64,000 bases of DNA from Delphinus delphis. Lineage: Eukaryota; Chordata; Mammalia; Artiodactyla; Delphinidae. The DNA is taken from positions 99,362,957 to 99,426,956 of the forward strand of contig NC_082689.1 of the NCBI RefSeq assembly GCF_949987515.2. The letters run 5' to 3'. Under the pieces are notes generated by a model. It did not search any database. It had not been told where the DNA came from and was given only the letters and a program-made list of their open reading frames with translations. Made by a program: the position numbers and the translations under genes. This document shows, piece after piece, positions 1 through 11,059 of this stretch (position 1 is its first letter; the number at the start of each line of letters is the position of its first letter).

Positions 1-193
1 CTGTATATAAAAGCTTATATCTGCTAACCCCAACCTCCCAGTCCATCCCTCCCCCCAACCCCCTCCCCCTCGGCAAGCACAAGCCTGTTCTCTATGTCCG
101 TGATTCTGTTTCTGTTTCGCAGATAGGTTCATTTGTGTCATATTTTAGATTCCACGTTTAAGTGATATCATATGGTATTTGTATTTGTTTCAG
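1..193 (-). repeat. L1 3'-region fragment, antisense
   Basis: This stretch matches the antisense 3' part of mammalian L1: a C-rich run, then GTTCTCTATGTCCGTGATTC, then AGATTCCACGTTTAAGTGAT and ATATCATATGGTATTTGT. It is cut by the window edge, so its full length is unknown. Related fragments occur at 6118 and 18301. It has no coding capacity. Confidence 0.75.
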
Positions 194-660
194 AAAGAAA
201 AGTCTTAGAAGGAGAGTAACATAGGCTTGGAACATTTTTCCCTGTGTTTTATAGGATTAAAAGCAGTCAGCAAAGTCAGAGAGGTCAGAAGAGGACATGA
301 GCTCTGTGAAAGCTGGGACCCCAGCGGCTTTTGATCTCTGCCTTGTCCCCTTAGCCTGGAAGGGCTCAAGCCCCATCAGGTGCACTTGATAGATATTTTC
401 TGAACAAACAAGTGAATGAATGAATTGCTTTCTCCCACTTCACTTCAGACACATTGCATTCTAGTGTCCTCCCCCTTCCCCTTCTCATCAAAACCTGCTC
501 TTACAAAACTATCTCCATTTAAGCACAAGTCCCTAAAACCTGCTCCATGAAAAGAGGTCTATATGTCCACATAAGTTTGGGAAATTATGCATGCATTCTA
601 TTCTTGGTGATTGAAAATGCTCATGAGAATACTAGAGGCACTTTCTCCTGCAGCTAAGAA
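194..660. other. No gene; short L2-like tail
   Basis: I see no gene here. Around 365-424 a stretch ending in AAGTGAATGAATGAATT resembles the 3' tail of an ancient L2 LINE. The rest is unassigned unique-looking sequence. Confidence 0.4.
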
Positions 661-689
661 ATCGGAATAACTTTGCCTAACTCAAAATT

Positions 690-1200
690 TCCTAAACTTT
701 ATTCATTTATTTCATTTTATTTGGTAGATGTTAATGGAACATTTGCTATGTGCCAGGAAATGGTCTAGACATAGGAAGTGACCAATCAGATAAAGTCCCT
801 GCCTGTCCTATGGAATTTACGCTCTGGTGGGGAAGACAGAGAGTGCACAAATAAATAAAATACTTAGCTGATCAGATGTTGGTAAGAGAAGTGCAATAAA
901 GAAAAACAAAAAGGCAAGAGCGGTAGGGAGGACTGTGACAGGGAGTTACAGTTTTAAGTTCAGTAGTTATTATTGAGGAGAGGTTTGAGCAAAGACCTGC
1001 AAGAGGTGAGGGAGTGAGTCACTGGGGGAAAGATATTCCAAGCAGAGGAAGCAGCAAGTGCAAAGGTCCTGAGAATGTCTGCATGTCTGGAGTGTGTGAG
1101 GAAACCAAGATGGCCAGGGCTGCTGGATGACTCTAGGATGGGAAGGGCAGTAAGAGGAAAGGTCACGGAGGTGAGAGGGGTAGGGATGGGGGTCAGGTTA
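690..1200 (+). repeat. Ancient mammalian interspersed repeat, family not named
   Basis: The order of phrases (TGCTATGTGCCAGGAAATGG, AAAGTCCCTGCCTGTCCTAT, GAGCAAAGACCTGCAAGAGG, GCAGCAAGTGCAAAGGTCCT) matches a high-copy old mammalian repeat that I recognise by pattern but cannot name with certainty. A later part of the same family appears to lie at 32060-32260, and a short piece of its start at 24350-24420. It is diverged and has no coding potential. Confidence 0.5.
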
Positions 1201-1775
1201 CGGAGATCATATCTAACCGCAAAAGTGCTTCACTGGTAATGCTGAGAAGTGTTGTCTTTGCTCAGAACCCTCCTTGGTCTCCGCACACACAAGTAAAAAC
1301 AAACACACACAATTTTAAGAAAAAGCAAAAACGAGACCGGTTTCCTCATGAGTAAAATAATATTGCCTTCCTTTCAAATATTTTTTTAATAATAAAAAAT
1401 AAATTTTATAGAGTTGTGGGCATTTAGTTAATGCTCAATAAATGTTAGCTCTTTGCTTTTTTCTCTTTCTCACTCCATCTCCCAAAAAAACATGTTGTCT
1501 GCCCAGTCTACTATCATGCTGCTATAGCAATGATAACAGTAAGCAATAAGCATAAAGTGCAGAATCAAAGGCATAGGACAACGAGTGTTTGAAGGTGGAC
1601 AGATAAAAACTTTGGTGGATATAATGCCGTAGATTCCACTAATGAAAAAGATGAGAGAAACTAAAAGATCCCACACCAGAGGATCAAGAAAGCAGACAGG
1701 GCAACAGGGATCAGGATTCTGGGCTGTATATGTGGACATCGGCTGCAAACAGTGAGAAAGGCACCTTGTACACAC
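1201..1775. other. No gene recognised
   Basis: This is AT-rich sequence with a short AATAAATGTTAGCTC stretch near 1437, which may be an L2 or MIR tail. Nothing else could be assigned. Confidence 0.4.
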
Positions 1776-1789
1776 CAGGGAGGTTTCTT

Positions 1790-2003
1790 TTTTCTTTTTT
1801 TTTTTTTTTTTTGCGGTACGCGGGCCTCTCCCTGCCGTGGCCTCTCCCGTTGCGGAGCACAGGCTCCGGACGCGCAGGCTTAGTGGCCATGGCTCACGGG
1901 CCCAGCCGCTTCGCGGCATGTGGGATCTTCCCGGACCGGGGCACGAACCTGTGTCCCCTGCATTGGCAGGTGGACTCTCAACCACTGCGCCACCAGGGAA
2001 GCA
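1790..2003 (-). mobile_element. CHR-type SINE, antisense, with TSD
   Basis: On the + strand it reads poly(T), GCGGTACGCGGGCCTCTC, GGCCATGGCTCACGGG, ACCTGTGTCCCCTGCATTGG and ends CCACCAGGGAAG. That is the reverse complement of the tRNA-derived cetacean SINE. A 14-bp direct repeat CAGGGAGGTTTCTT flanks it at 1776-1789 and 2004-2017, so the boundaries are firm. Open frames across this interval are SINE translations and not genes. Confidence 0.93.
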
Positions 2004-2149
2004 CAGGGAGGTTTCTTGAAAGAGTGAACGTTAGATGTTTTTGGGGGGGTATATGGGAGGATGAGTGGGCCTTTTGGACAGCGCATGTTGAAGACTAGTA
2101 GACCCCATGGGTTGAAAACGTGGGGATATTTAGGTTCTGACAAAAGATT

Positions 2150-2535
2150 GGCAAATCACTGCTTGAGAGTTTCGGTTTCCCTACATCATAACCAACACAT
2201 GATATTGTCATACTTTGTTAATCTAATGGATATGGAAGTCTCTTTCATTGATATTTTACTTTATATTTCCCCAATTATACTGTCATTGAGCTTCTGTTCA
2301 TATGTTTGTTGGAAATTAGGGTTAAATTCATTTAATTCATTGATATTTATCGAGATTACTTATATTCATATAATATTTTCATTTATTTCACTGTTGCCCT
2401 ATTAATGGTTATGGGTATTGTTGCCAGGTTTTGATATTACAAGCAATGTTTTAATGAACAATCACCTACCCATGTCATCTTGTACATATTTAGGTTTCTT
2501 TGTTGGGTAAATTCCCACAAATAAAATCACTGAAT
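2150..2535 (-). repeat. Old L1M-type fragment, antisense
   Basis: Weak but ordered similarity to antisense old L1: TAATGAACAATCACCTACCC, then TTTCTTTGTTGGGTAAATTC followed by a line resembling the usual GGAATTGCTGGGTCA stretch. It is strongly diverged and AT-rich. Confidence 0.45.
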
Positions 2536-2731
2536 CAAAAATGTATGTATTTATAATAATTAATAGGAAATATATTTTATTTTAATCATTTAGTCATTGT
2601 ATAATACAGGAACATATTATAATATTTAAAAAGATCAAAAGGGTAAATTGTAAAAAGTAAGTCTTTAATCAGCTTTTCCCCTCTAGCCCTCCAGTTCCTT
2701 TTCCTGGGGGCTAATACTGCTACCAGCTTAT

Positions 2732-2745
2732 AAAGAATCCTTCAG
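2732..2745 (+). repeat. Left target-site duplication of the HAUS6 retrocopy
   Basis: AAAGAATCCTTCAG lies just upstream of the retrocopy and recurs right after its poly(A) at 10190-10203. The left edge (CTTAT/AAAG) is compatible with an L1 endonuclease nick. Confidence 0.9.
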
Positions 2746-2993
2746 GACTTCCCTTTGGCTGCTGTTCCGTACTACCCTTAGAGGCTCTATTTCCCTGAGA
2801 CTTTAGAATCTCAGGCCACTTGAGGCATTTGAGGCCGTTTGAGGAGAAATGGTTCCAGGCGAGAGAGGATCCGGCAGTGGCAATGGAGGGGTTGCAGTCA
2901 CGTCAGGCTGCCTGTAGGGAAAAAGCCTGAGGGGCCCTTTTGGTCGCTGGACCCTGCGCTTTCTTCTTTTGCCGGTCCCTGCCTACCACGATG

Positions 2994-5859
2994 ATGAGTT
3001 CAGCCTGGGTCACCACTTTGGAGAAGGAGCATCTCTGGATGTATCTGCAGGCACTTGGCTTCGAGCTGGGCTCGGCGACCGTAGCCTGTGGAAAGATGGT
3101 GTCACACACGCACCTCGGAGTGAACATGTTTGACAAGTTGAACCGTGAGGCCTTTCAAATAGTTTCTTATTTTTTGTTTCAAACACTTGACCAGTCTCTC
3201 AGTAAAGAAGTGTTCAAACTTTGTTGGCCTCCATTTGACCAAAAAAGTGATACTGAATTCCGAGAACATTGCTGTGAATGGTTAAAAAAGATTTCTGCTG
3301 AATGTGGAAGTAGCTTTCCTCCAGTTGTGGGTTCACTATTTCTTTCTCCTGGTGGTCCTAAGTTTATTCATTTGATGTACCAGTCTGCAAGATTTGTTGC
3401 AATAAAAAATATAAAAACCCATTCTAAAAATTCTGTACATTTTACAGAGACATTTAATGTAAAGCCACAAGATTTGCACAAGTGCATTGCCAGATGCCAT
3501 ATAGCACATAACAGATTTTTACAAATTTTGCAGAGAGAAGATTGTGTTACCTGAAAATGCCAGGAAAATGCACAATTGTCAGTTAAACAAGCATGAAATT
3601 TGAGATCAGAATGTATAGGACAGCAAAACCAAATTAAAAAAATGGAACCCTATGATGATCAAAGTAATATACAAGAGAAAATTCAAAAGGTTCGGTCTTT
3701 GTGGGCTTCAGTGAATGAAACATTCATGTTTTTGGAAAAAGAGAGAGAAGTTGTTAGTTCAGTCCTTAGTCTTGTTAACCAATATACTTCAGATGGAACT
3801 AATGTTGCTATCAATATTCCAAGGCTCTTACCTGACAAAATTGAGAAAAAAATGTGTCAGTTGCACATAGGAAATGTTTATGAGGCTGGAAAATTGAATG
3901 TCTTAACAGTTATTCAGTTATTAAATGAAGTCTTGAAAGTAATGAAATGTGAACATTGTCAGGCTGACCAAGCAAGACTGACAATAGACCTTCACTTCCT
4001 TGAAAAAGAGACCAAATTTCAGCGAGAAAGACTGTCAGATCTGAAACATATGAGGTATAAAATAAAAGAAGATCTCACAACTATAAGACATTCTATTGTT
4101 GAAAAACAAGAAGAATGGCATAAAATTTGGAAAGAATTTCTCGGCCTGTCTCCTTTCAGTCTAATTAAAGGTTGGACTCCAGCTGTGGATCTTTTACCAC
4201 CTGTGTCTCCCCTTTCGTTTGATCCTGCCTCAGAAGAAGCATACGCGAAGAGTATTCTTTTGCAGTACCCTGCTTCACTTCCAGATACACCTAAGTAACA
4301 TATCCAGGAAAATGATTGCAAGAAGGGCAAGTGATACGCTGGAAACTAAATGTGATCTAGCCAAGAGCCCTGCTTCTTTCCTATTACAGCTCATTTCACC
4401 ATCAGATAGAAACAGTGTTACACTACTTGAAAAGGACAGGAAGTTGACATCTTCTAGAGAGAAAAATGAAAGTTTCTAAGAAAACACCAGAATTTGAAGT
4501 GGAAGACTCTTCATCATCACATATTGCAAAGAGTAGTGCATTTGGAGGGTCTCTGCCAGCTAAAAAAGTGATCCGTTCCAAAAATAGCAAGATCATCTGG
4601 TAGAAGAGGTTGCAAGGGCAGTTTTATCTGATTCACCACAACCTTCTAAAGGAAAAGAAGTAATGTTAGAGGAACTAATTGACTCTCTAGTTTCTAACCT
4701 GTTCTTAACAAGGAATCAAGTTCCTTGAACTCCAGAAAACTTGATAAGTGATATTAGGAGCTCATGGAGAAAAGCTGTTAAAATAGAAGAAAACAGGAGT
4801 ACAGAACCAATTCAGATGGATACTGAACATAGAGAAGTGTTGCCAGAATCCTTACCTGTGGTGCATAATCAAAAATAGTTTAACAGGGCCAGTTTTTTCT
4901 CAGCAACCACTATGTCCGATTCTAGCCATTCTCATTTGCCTGAAGAGAAAGTTGTTTCAGATTGCCTGAAGTGTGTGCTTCAGAAACCTGTGGTGACCAG
5001 TTACATAGGTGAACCAACAAAACAAAATCTGTCAGATTTGTTAAATAAGGACATAATTTGTAAGCAAGATTTGGAATGTACAGCTTTACAGAACAAACTT
5101 TTAGAAACTAGCCAAATAGAGACATTCTACCCTGCTGTAGGCAATAGGAGAGATGTGATAGGTAGCAGTGAAGAATAGTATATTAAAATATCAGACTCGA
5201 AAGCTTTTTACAGAGATCTTTCCATGCATAAAAGTATGTTATGGAACTCTTTTCAGGTATCAAGTGGAATTAGTTCCAGTTTTAAAGATAGTGATTTTGG
5301 CATATTACATGAAACTCTTCCAGAAGAAGTTGGTCACTTAAGTCTTAATAGCTCCAGTAGTACAGAGGCCAGTTTTAAACTGGAAGCAAATAGTCCTATG
5401 CACAGTGGCATTTTCCCGGAAGGTGTTGTGGAAGGAAGACAAACTACTCCAGAATCAGACTTCAATTTACAGGCTACTTGCAGTGGATATGAAGCTCTGA
5501 AGAAATCTCCGTCCAAGCAAAGGGAAGAAATTTGCCTCTCTAATCCTGAAACAGTTGAAAGACAAACCTGAATTAAGCCTTACTTCCCAATACATGCAAA
5601 CTGATGATATGCTTAACTGTTTGGGCACTCATGATTTGCACACTGACTATACAAAACCATCTTCACGCATGTCCCTTAATGAAAGAAAACGGTCTCTTTC
5701 ACCACTAATTAGGTTTTCTCCAGTGGAACAAAGATTGAGAACCACAATACCATGTAGTCTTGGAGAACTTCTACCTAATTTAACAGTCAGTTTTGCTGAA
5801 GAAGAAATCTTGAATACGAGCCTTGATGCAAAAGAATCTCCATCTGACTTGAAAGATGA
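2994..5859 (+). pseudogene. HAUS6 (retrocopy): Decayed HAUS6 coding region
   Basis: The start is the second ATG of ATGATGAG, because the following residues (MSSAWVTTLEKEHLWMYLQ) match the known HAUS6 N-terminus. The first 186 codons are open. They carry the conserved HAUS6 N-terminal region, for example GSLFLSPGGPKFIHLMY. In-frame stops follow: TGA 3552, TGA 3594 (probably from CGA), TAA 4296 (probably from CAA), TGA 4726, TAG 4876 and TAG 5176. Frame changes are seen near 4320, 4470, 4570 and 5562. Near 5853 a small deletion moves the ancestral TGA (5857-5859) out of frame, so the last open frame reads on to 5881. Long stretches still align, such as GWTPAVDLLPPVSPLSFDPA and ERKRSLSPLIRFSPVEQRLR. 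The serine-rich C-terminal half is also recognisable. Confidence 0.92.
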
Positions 5860-6117
5860 AGCAGTAGCCCAGTCAGTTTAACTATGATGAACTTAAGTTG
5901 AAGCAGTGTCACGGGATAAAAACTGATTTGTAATTTAAATACACATTGGGAGTGTAACTGTTTTTCAAGGTCTAAAAAAGTCCTAAATAATGCTTTTTAG
6001 CCTTCTCTGCTGATTTTAGGTAAGGAGAGTATGTTTGGATTTTCTCTCTTTGTATGGATATGGGGTTGAAATGTGAAGTATTTCGAAAGCAAACAAGTTA
6101 CGAGAAGCCATTTTGAT

Positions 6118-6662
6118 TTCTTTTTTGTTGTTGTTAGTTTCTGCTTTATAACAAAGTGAATCAGTTGTACATATACATATGTTCCCATATCTCTTCCCTC
6201 TTGCGTCTCCCTCCCTCCCACCCTCCCTATCCCTCCCCTCCAGGTGGTCACAAAGCACCGAGCTGATCTCCCTGTGCTATGCGGCTGCTTCCCACTAGCT
6301 ATCTGTTTTACGTTTGGTAGTGTATATATGTCCATGCCACTCTCTCACTTCATCCCAGCTTACCCTTCTCCCTCCCTGTGTCCTCAAGTCCATTCTCTAG
6401 TAGGTCTGTGTCTTTATTCCTGTCTTACCCCTAGGTTCTTCATGACATTTTTTTTTCTTAAATTCCATATATATGTGTTAGCATATGGTATTTGTCTTTC
6501 TCTTTCTGACTTACTTCACTCTGTGTGACAGACTCTAGGTCAATCCACCTGATTACAAGTAGCTCAATTTTGTTTCTTTTTATGGCTGAGTAATATTCCA
6601 TTGTATATATGTGCCACATCTTCTTTATCCATTCATCCGATGATGGACATTTAGGTTGTGCG
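6118..6662 (-). mobile_element. L1 3' fragment inside the HAUS6 3' UTR
   Basis: The antisense L1 3' UTR is clear (TTCTGCTTTATAACAAAGTG, GGTGGTCACAAAGCACCGAG). It is followed by the antisense C-terminus of ORF2, whose minus-strand translation includes CPSSDEWIKKMWHIYTMEYY. The fragment is 5'-truncated. I found no clear duplication at its ends. It interrupts the retrocopy, so it is younger than the HAUS6 insertion. Confidence 0.9.
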
Positions 6663-7254
6663 TAATCTTGTAAGCATGAAATAAATGGCAAAGTATTAGG
6701 TTAACTAATTCATTATGTTCTAGTTTCAGTTAATAACATAAGGATGAGTAGTTTTTGATGTGTTTTATTAAGTGGTTAACTTAATAGCCATTGGATATAC
6801 TGATCTTTCTTTTTAGGGAAATAAACAACTTTTATTGTTTCTTTTTTAGAACATTCTGGTACTAAACAAAAAAAGTGAGGAAAGTAATGCTTTGGGGTGT
6901 ATAATCAAAATGACAAAGTTTAAGTTTGGGAAAGCTCTAAAGAGGCTTAATGATTATTCACGTAGGTTGATCCTGAAAAATGATGTTTGATGGAATAAAG
7001 TGCATGTGATGATAGTGAAGACTGGAGCAGAATGAATTTAGGAAAAAGGAAAAAGGTGGAAGATGACTAGATACTTTTGAGGGATGCTAACTATAAATCC
7101 TTTCAGTGGGTTGTATAGCAGTTTTATATTTAGTCTAATTTAGACTTTGAGAATTTAACTCTAGTTTTTTATTTTTACAGAAAAAATGTAAATTAAAAAA
7201 TTAGTCTGTGTTTGGTTTTTTTTGGAGGGGCACTGTTTTGGGAGAAGGGAGCTA

Positions 7255-7468
7255 TTTTTTTTTTAAATTTTTTATTGGAGTATAGTTGCTTTGCAATGTT
7301 GTGTTGGTTTCTGCTGCACTGTGAAGTGAATCAGCCATGCGCATACACACATCCCCTCCCTCTTGGACCTCCCTCCCTCCTCCCCCCCCCCCCCCCCCCC
7401 CCCGCCATCCCACCCAACTGGGCCATCACAGAGCTCTGAGCTGAGCTCCCTGTGCTATACAGCAGGTT
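7255..7468 (-). mobile_element. L1 3' UTR fragment with 10-bp TSD inside the HAUS6 3' UTR
   Basis: Poly(T) and TTTTTATTGGAGTATAGTTG open the fragment and TGAGCTCCCTGTGCTATACA lies near its end, so this is a heavily 5'-truncated antisense L1. The direct repeat AAGGGAGCTA flanks it at 7245-7254 and 7469-7478. It contains an almost pure poly(C) run of about 20 bases near 7383-7403, expanded from the C-rich part of the L1 3' UTR. Confidence 0.88.
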
Positions 7469-8289
7469 AAGGGAGCTAATTTTGTTTGTTACCTTCCTCC
7501 TCAAAAACCATCAGTTACCCACTGCCTACAGAACAGCTTCAAATTAACTTGAGAAAATTGAATTTGGGCTTAAATAACTTGTTCAGTGTTCCACAGCTAA
7601 GTCGGTGATGAAGCTAGGATTTGACCCTATTTTCCTTTCTTAATATACCAACAAGACCTTCTAGAAGTAACTAAAAGGCCAGGATGTAGGATATGGCTGA
7701 AGGAGTGGGCCTTCTGGACTCTAAATGAGAGTCAGATGTGAGGCCTCTTGTACAGTGTCCTGCCTCATGTAGTCAGATCCCCTTGCCAAGAAAAGGGCTT
7801 GTCTTTAGCATCCAAGTGAATACATGCCATTGCCCTCTGCAAACCAGGAGGTTAAGCACATGCTGGAAGGGTGATAGCACCTACAGCACCCCTGTGTCTA
7901 GCCCTAACTCTTAACCATCACAACCTTGTTCAATTTGCCAGGAAACTGGCAAGAAGAGGAGAAAAGTTGAAGGGAGGAGTTCTGGAAGTGGATGGGCCTA
8001 ACAGTTCATCTTTCTTCACTCATTTTGGCCTACTTTCTCTGTGTTGCTTGTTTGATCCAAGTTTGAAGGCCAGTCTTTTTATGTAAGAAAAGACAGAAGA
8101 AAAGCACATATAACTACCTTATTTGCAGCAGAAAAGAAAGAGGAAGAGAAAAGCTTCTCCTAAGGTGCCATATTCTTTTATTAGTTAATAGAACAAATAG
8201 GGACTCTGTAAGTCTACTGGGAACTATCCTCTAGTCTTAAGAAACCCAGTATCAGTAAGTCCAAAATTAACATGTAAAGGAGAAGGTAG

Positions 8290-8460
8290 AGCTATCATAT
8301 TAGCATCTACAAAGTGCCAGGGCTATTCCTGGATACTTAATAATACATATTATATCATTTAATTCTCATACCTCTGTAAGACAGTGATATTGTACCTATT
8401 TTACAGGTAATGGTAGCAAAGCTAGGGAGCTTAAATGACTTGTCTAAGGTGGACTTGAGG
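8290..8460 (+). repeat. MIR element within the HAUS6 3' UTR
   Basis: The MIR layout is present: CTACAAAGTGCCAGGGCTAT, TATCATTTAATTCTCATACC, TATTTTACAGGTAATGGTAG, AATGACTTGTCTAAGGT. MIR is older than cetaceans, so this copy was probably part of the parental transcript and was carried along by retrotransposition. Confidence 0.65.
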
Positions 8461-8464
8461 AATT

Positions 8465-8592
8465 ACCTGGGATACCTCTTAAAAAAACATATATTCTGTA
8501 GGTCTAAAATGAGGATTAGAAATCTGCATTTTACATAGCTTCCCTGGTAATTCTCAGGCTCAGTAAAAAGCTTGAGAGCCACTGCTAGGGGA
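8465..8592 (+). repeat. MER5A-like hAT element within the HAUS6 3' UTR
   Basis: ATTACCTGGGATACCTCTTA, TCCCTGGTAATTCTCAGGCT and GCTTGAGAGCCACTGCT match the order of the MER5A non-autonomous hAT-Charlie element. As with the neighbouring MIR, it was most likely inherited from the parental 3' UTR. Confidence 0.55.
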
Positions 8593-10162
8593 TACAGATT
8601 CACATTTAGCCCTGGGGTATCTTAAAGAAGCTGGGTACACTATTACATACCTACTGCTGTAGAGATCTTAGCCCTCTGATAAGGAAGCTGAAGTTCACCA
8701 ATAAGTGTGGGCCCTGAATTACTGAGAATCAAAAGATCAAAATATCTCTGGGTATTAATGGATTTACAAAAACCACATTGTTGTTAAGTGAGTCATACCT
8801 GTGATAGGCTGAGAGTTTTTGGCATTTTTCCCTGTCCTTTGTATGCCAGTAGTATAAACAAAAGTATATTAAATCTGTCACTTTCTCCTAAACCATTCTG
8901 ATTATGACTTACTACCTTCAGCCTCTTCCTTATCCAGTATTGCCTGCATACCTGCCTTTTAACCTTAAGGGACTGCTTTGATCATATCACTTCTTGGTTT
9001 AAAATTCCATTAATAGTTCATTGGTAATTCCAGAATAGAGTTCAAAGTTAAGGGATATAAGGTCTCCTCCATAGATTCCTCTTTTCCCCCTTCCACTTAT
9101 GCTCTTCCATTTTTTTCTTTCGGAGTGCTTTGGTGAGCATGCGTCTTTAAAAATCTTAATTCACAGTTCTGAAGCTGGAATATCCTACCTTCATCTCCCA
9201 GCTTTTCACAGTTATAGTTGTCCTTTAGGGTTTAGAACAAATGTCACTTTCACCTTGAAGTCTTAATCTCTTATCCATGGGCCTGTCCCTTCTCTGAAAT
9301 CTCCTATGGCTTATGTTAACTTTTATTCACTTAGTATTTTTCATTTATTGCTTTTATTGTATTTTTTCATGGTTGTATGTAATTCCTCCAGTTGTATTGA
9401 TTAAATACATACGGACAGACATACTTACGTAGATGTGCATGTGGGGTGTGTCCACGCATACATATACTCCAAGGGCCATAGATCATCCTTAGCAGATATT
9501 GAAGTATTGGAATTGTTTTCTTTGCCTTCTGTGTGATGGAATTAAAGTAATGGTAAAGAGGGAGGGCTACTTTATTGCTAAGAGTACTTTTTCTCATTAC
9601 ATTCACAGCAGAATGTACCTTGTTTTATTCACTATTCATAAGATGAAGGTGTGTAAACTGACTTCTCTATCAGTTTGAAACTTTAGATAATGCCTCTATG
9701 TCCTAATTGTTTTAAATGTTTAAAGAGGACAAGCATATAATATCGCTTAACATGAAAATTGTTATCAAGTAGAATAAAGACTCTGTTGTTAAAGAAAATC
9801 AATTTGGGGGAGTTTAATTGAAAACAAAAATATAAGTATTTTGAAACCATTCTTTACCATGTGTTTCTTAACCATGATCTATGGAGTCAATTTTATTTAA
9901 TTCTTGAGACCTGTATAAAAGGAAACACTGTTTTTTCCCTACTCTGAGTGTACTAAAATTAAAGTAGATATGTTTAAGGACATTTTCCTCTATGTAAAGG
10001 AAGTATTTGCTAAAGTAAAATTCTCTTTCACATGAAGTTGCAGATACATAGTTGATACACCTTTCGCCTTATGCACTGTGAATGTTAAATCCACATCCTG
10101 AATTTAAAATATTTGTGAGTCCTCCATGGGACTGTTTGTAAATGTTTTGCATACTAGTCTTG

Positions 10163-10168
10163 AATAAA
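10163..10168 (+). promoter_or_regulatory. Polyadenylation signal AATAAA of the retrocopied HAUS6 mRNA
   Basis: The hexamer lies about 12 bases before the A-run that starts at 10180. This is the normal spacing for a 3' end and identifies the cleavage site used by the parental transcript. Confidence 0.85.
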
Positions 10169-10189
10169 CATTCAGTATCAAAAAAAAAA

Positions 10190-10203
10190 AAAGAATCCTT
10201 CAG
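10190..10203 (+). repeat. Right target-site duplication of the HAUS6 retrocopy
   Basis: AAAGAATCCTTCAG is an exact copy of the sequence at 2732-2745. It overlaps the last A residues of the tail by up to three bases. Confidence 0.9.
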
Positions 10204-11059
10204 AAATATTCCATGTATATATAAGCTACTCTGTACATAGGAGAATTCCTTTTGTTAAAGCAGATTTGTGCTTTATTCTGCATTGTAGTTTATAGGATGG
10301 AGATAGCTCTTGCCAGGACATTGATTAAAACAGAGAAAACAGGCTTTGATGTAAGCATTCTGATAGGAACATATTTCTTTATTGTCTTGTCATTTAGTCT
10401 TAGCCATACACTGTCACCGTGATGGATGCCACCAATAAAAGTGATTGTTCTCTTAATTTTAGTATGCTTAACACTTCACTCTGGAGGAAAAGCTGGCTGT
10501 AAATTTGGGGCCCTGCACTGTTCCTGGCCACAAATTTTGGAACTTGCTTCAATCTGAACTCATTACACTCTGCATTTGGTGCATAGCAGTTATACTGGGA
10601 ACCCTCTTCACCATCATCCTGGTGGTTCTCTGCTTCTCTCTTGTATTATTATCTCTTGTTTCTTATGTCCCATAAAGTATTCTGTCCTAGTTTACTTCTT
10701 CATTTTGGGGAAAAAAAAAATCTCCTCATAGCTTTCTATGAAAGAAATTTGTGGGAGGTTAATAGCTTGAGAACTGATTGATTTGAAAATATTTTCAGGG
10801 TATTCTTATTCTTGATTGGTAGTCTCCCTGGGTATTGGATTCTATGTTGGAAATTGTTTTTCTTCAGAACTGTGAAGGCATTGATACAGGTTTCAGTGTT
10901 GCTTTTCAGAAATCTGAAGACTATTTTTCTTCTAACTGGGGTAGTTAAATATCTTCTACTATCTCCAAATGGTAATGAGAAAATAGCTCTTTTGAGTTGC
11001 TGCCTAGGTGTTCTACATGTATGTATGACTATCCTGCTCACGCCCAGAGTCTAGACATT
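10204..11059. other. No gene recognised
   Basis: Unassigned sequence. The open frames of 80-101 residues at 10736-11054 overlap each other on opposite strands and resemble no family I know, so I do not call them genes. Confidence 0.4.

Larger units (their letters stand above)
2746..10189 (+). pseudogene. HAUS6 (retrocopy): Full-length processed pseudogene (retrocopy) of HAUS6
   Basis: HAUS6/FAM29A is a subunit of the augmin complex, which recruits gamma-tubulin to spindle microtubules. This copy has a 5' UTR of about 250 bases, an intron-free coding remnant at 2994-5859, a long 3' UTR, AATAAA at 10163-10168 and a poly(A) run at about 10180-10192. A 14-bp direct repeat brackets it. The absence of introns, the tail and the duplication together show L1-machinery retrotransposition of a mature mRNA. 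Later insertions sit at 6118-6662 and 7255-7468. Removing them leaves about 6.7 kb, the expected order for an mRNA with a long 3' UTR. No functional product is expected. No upstream promoter is apparent. Confidence 0.93.

Noticed and set aside
1470..2143. Open frames of 60-171 residues on both strands
   Set aside because: They read through the antisense SINE and its flanks. The same peptide pattern recurs at every SINE copy in the window.
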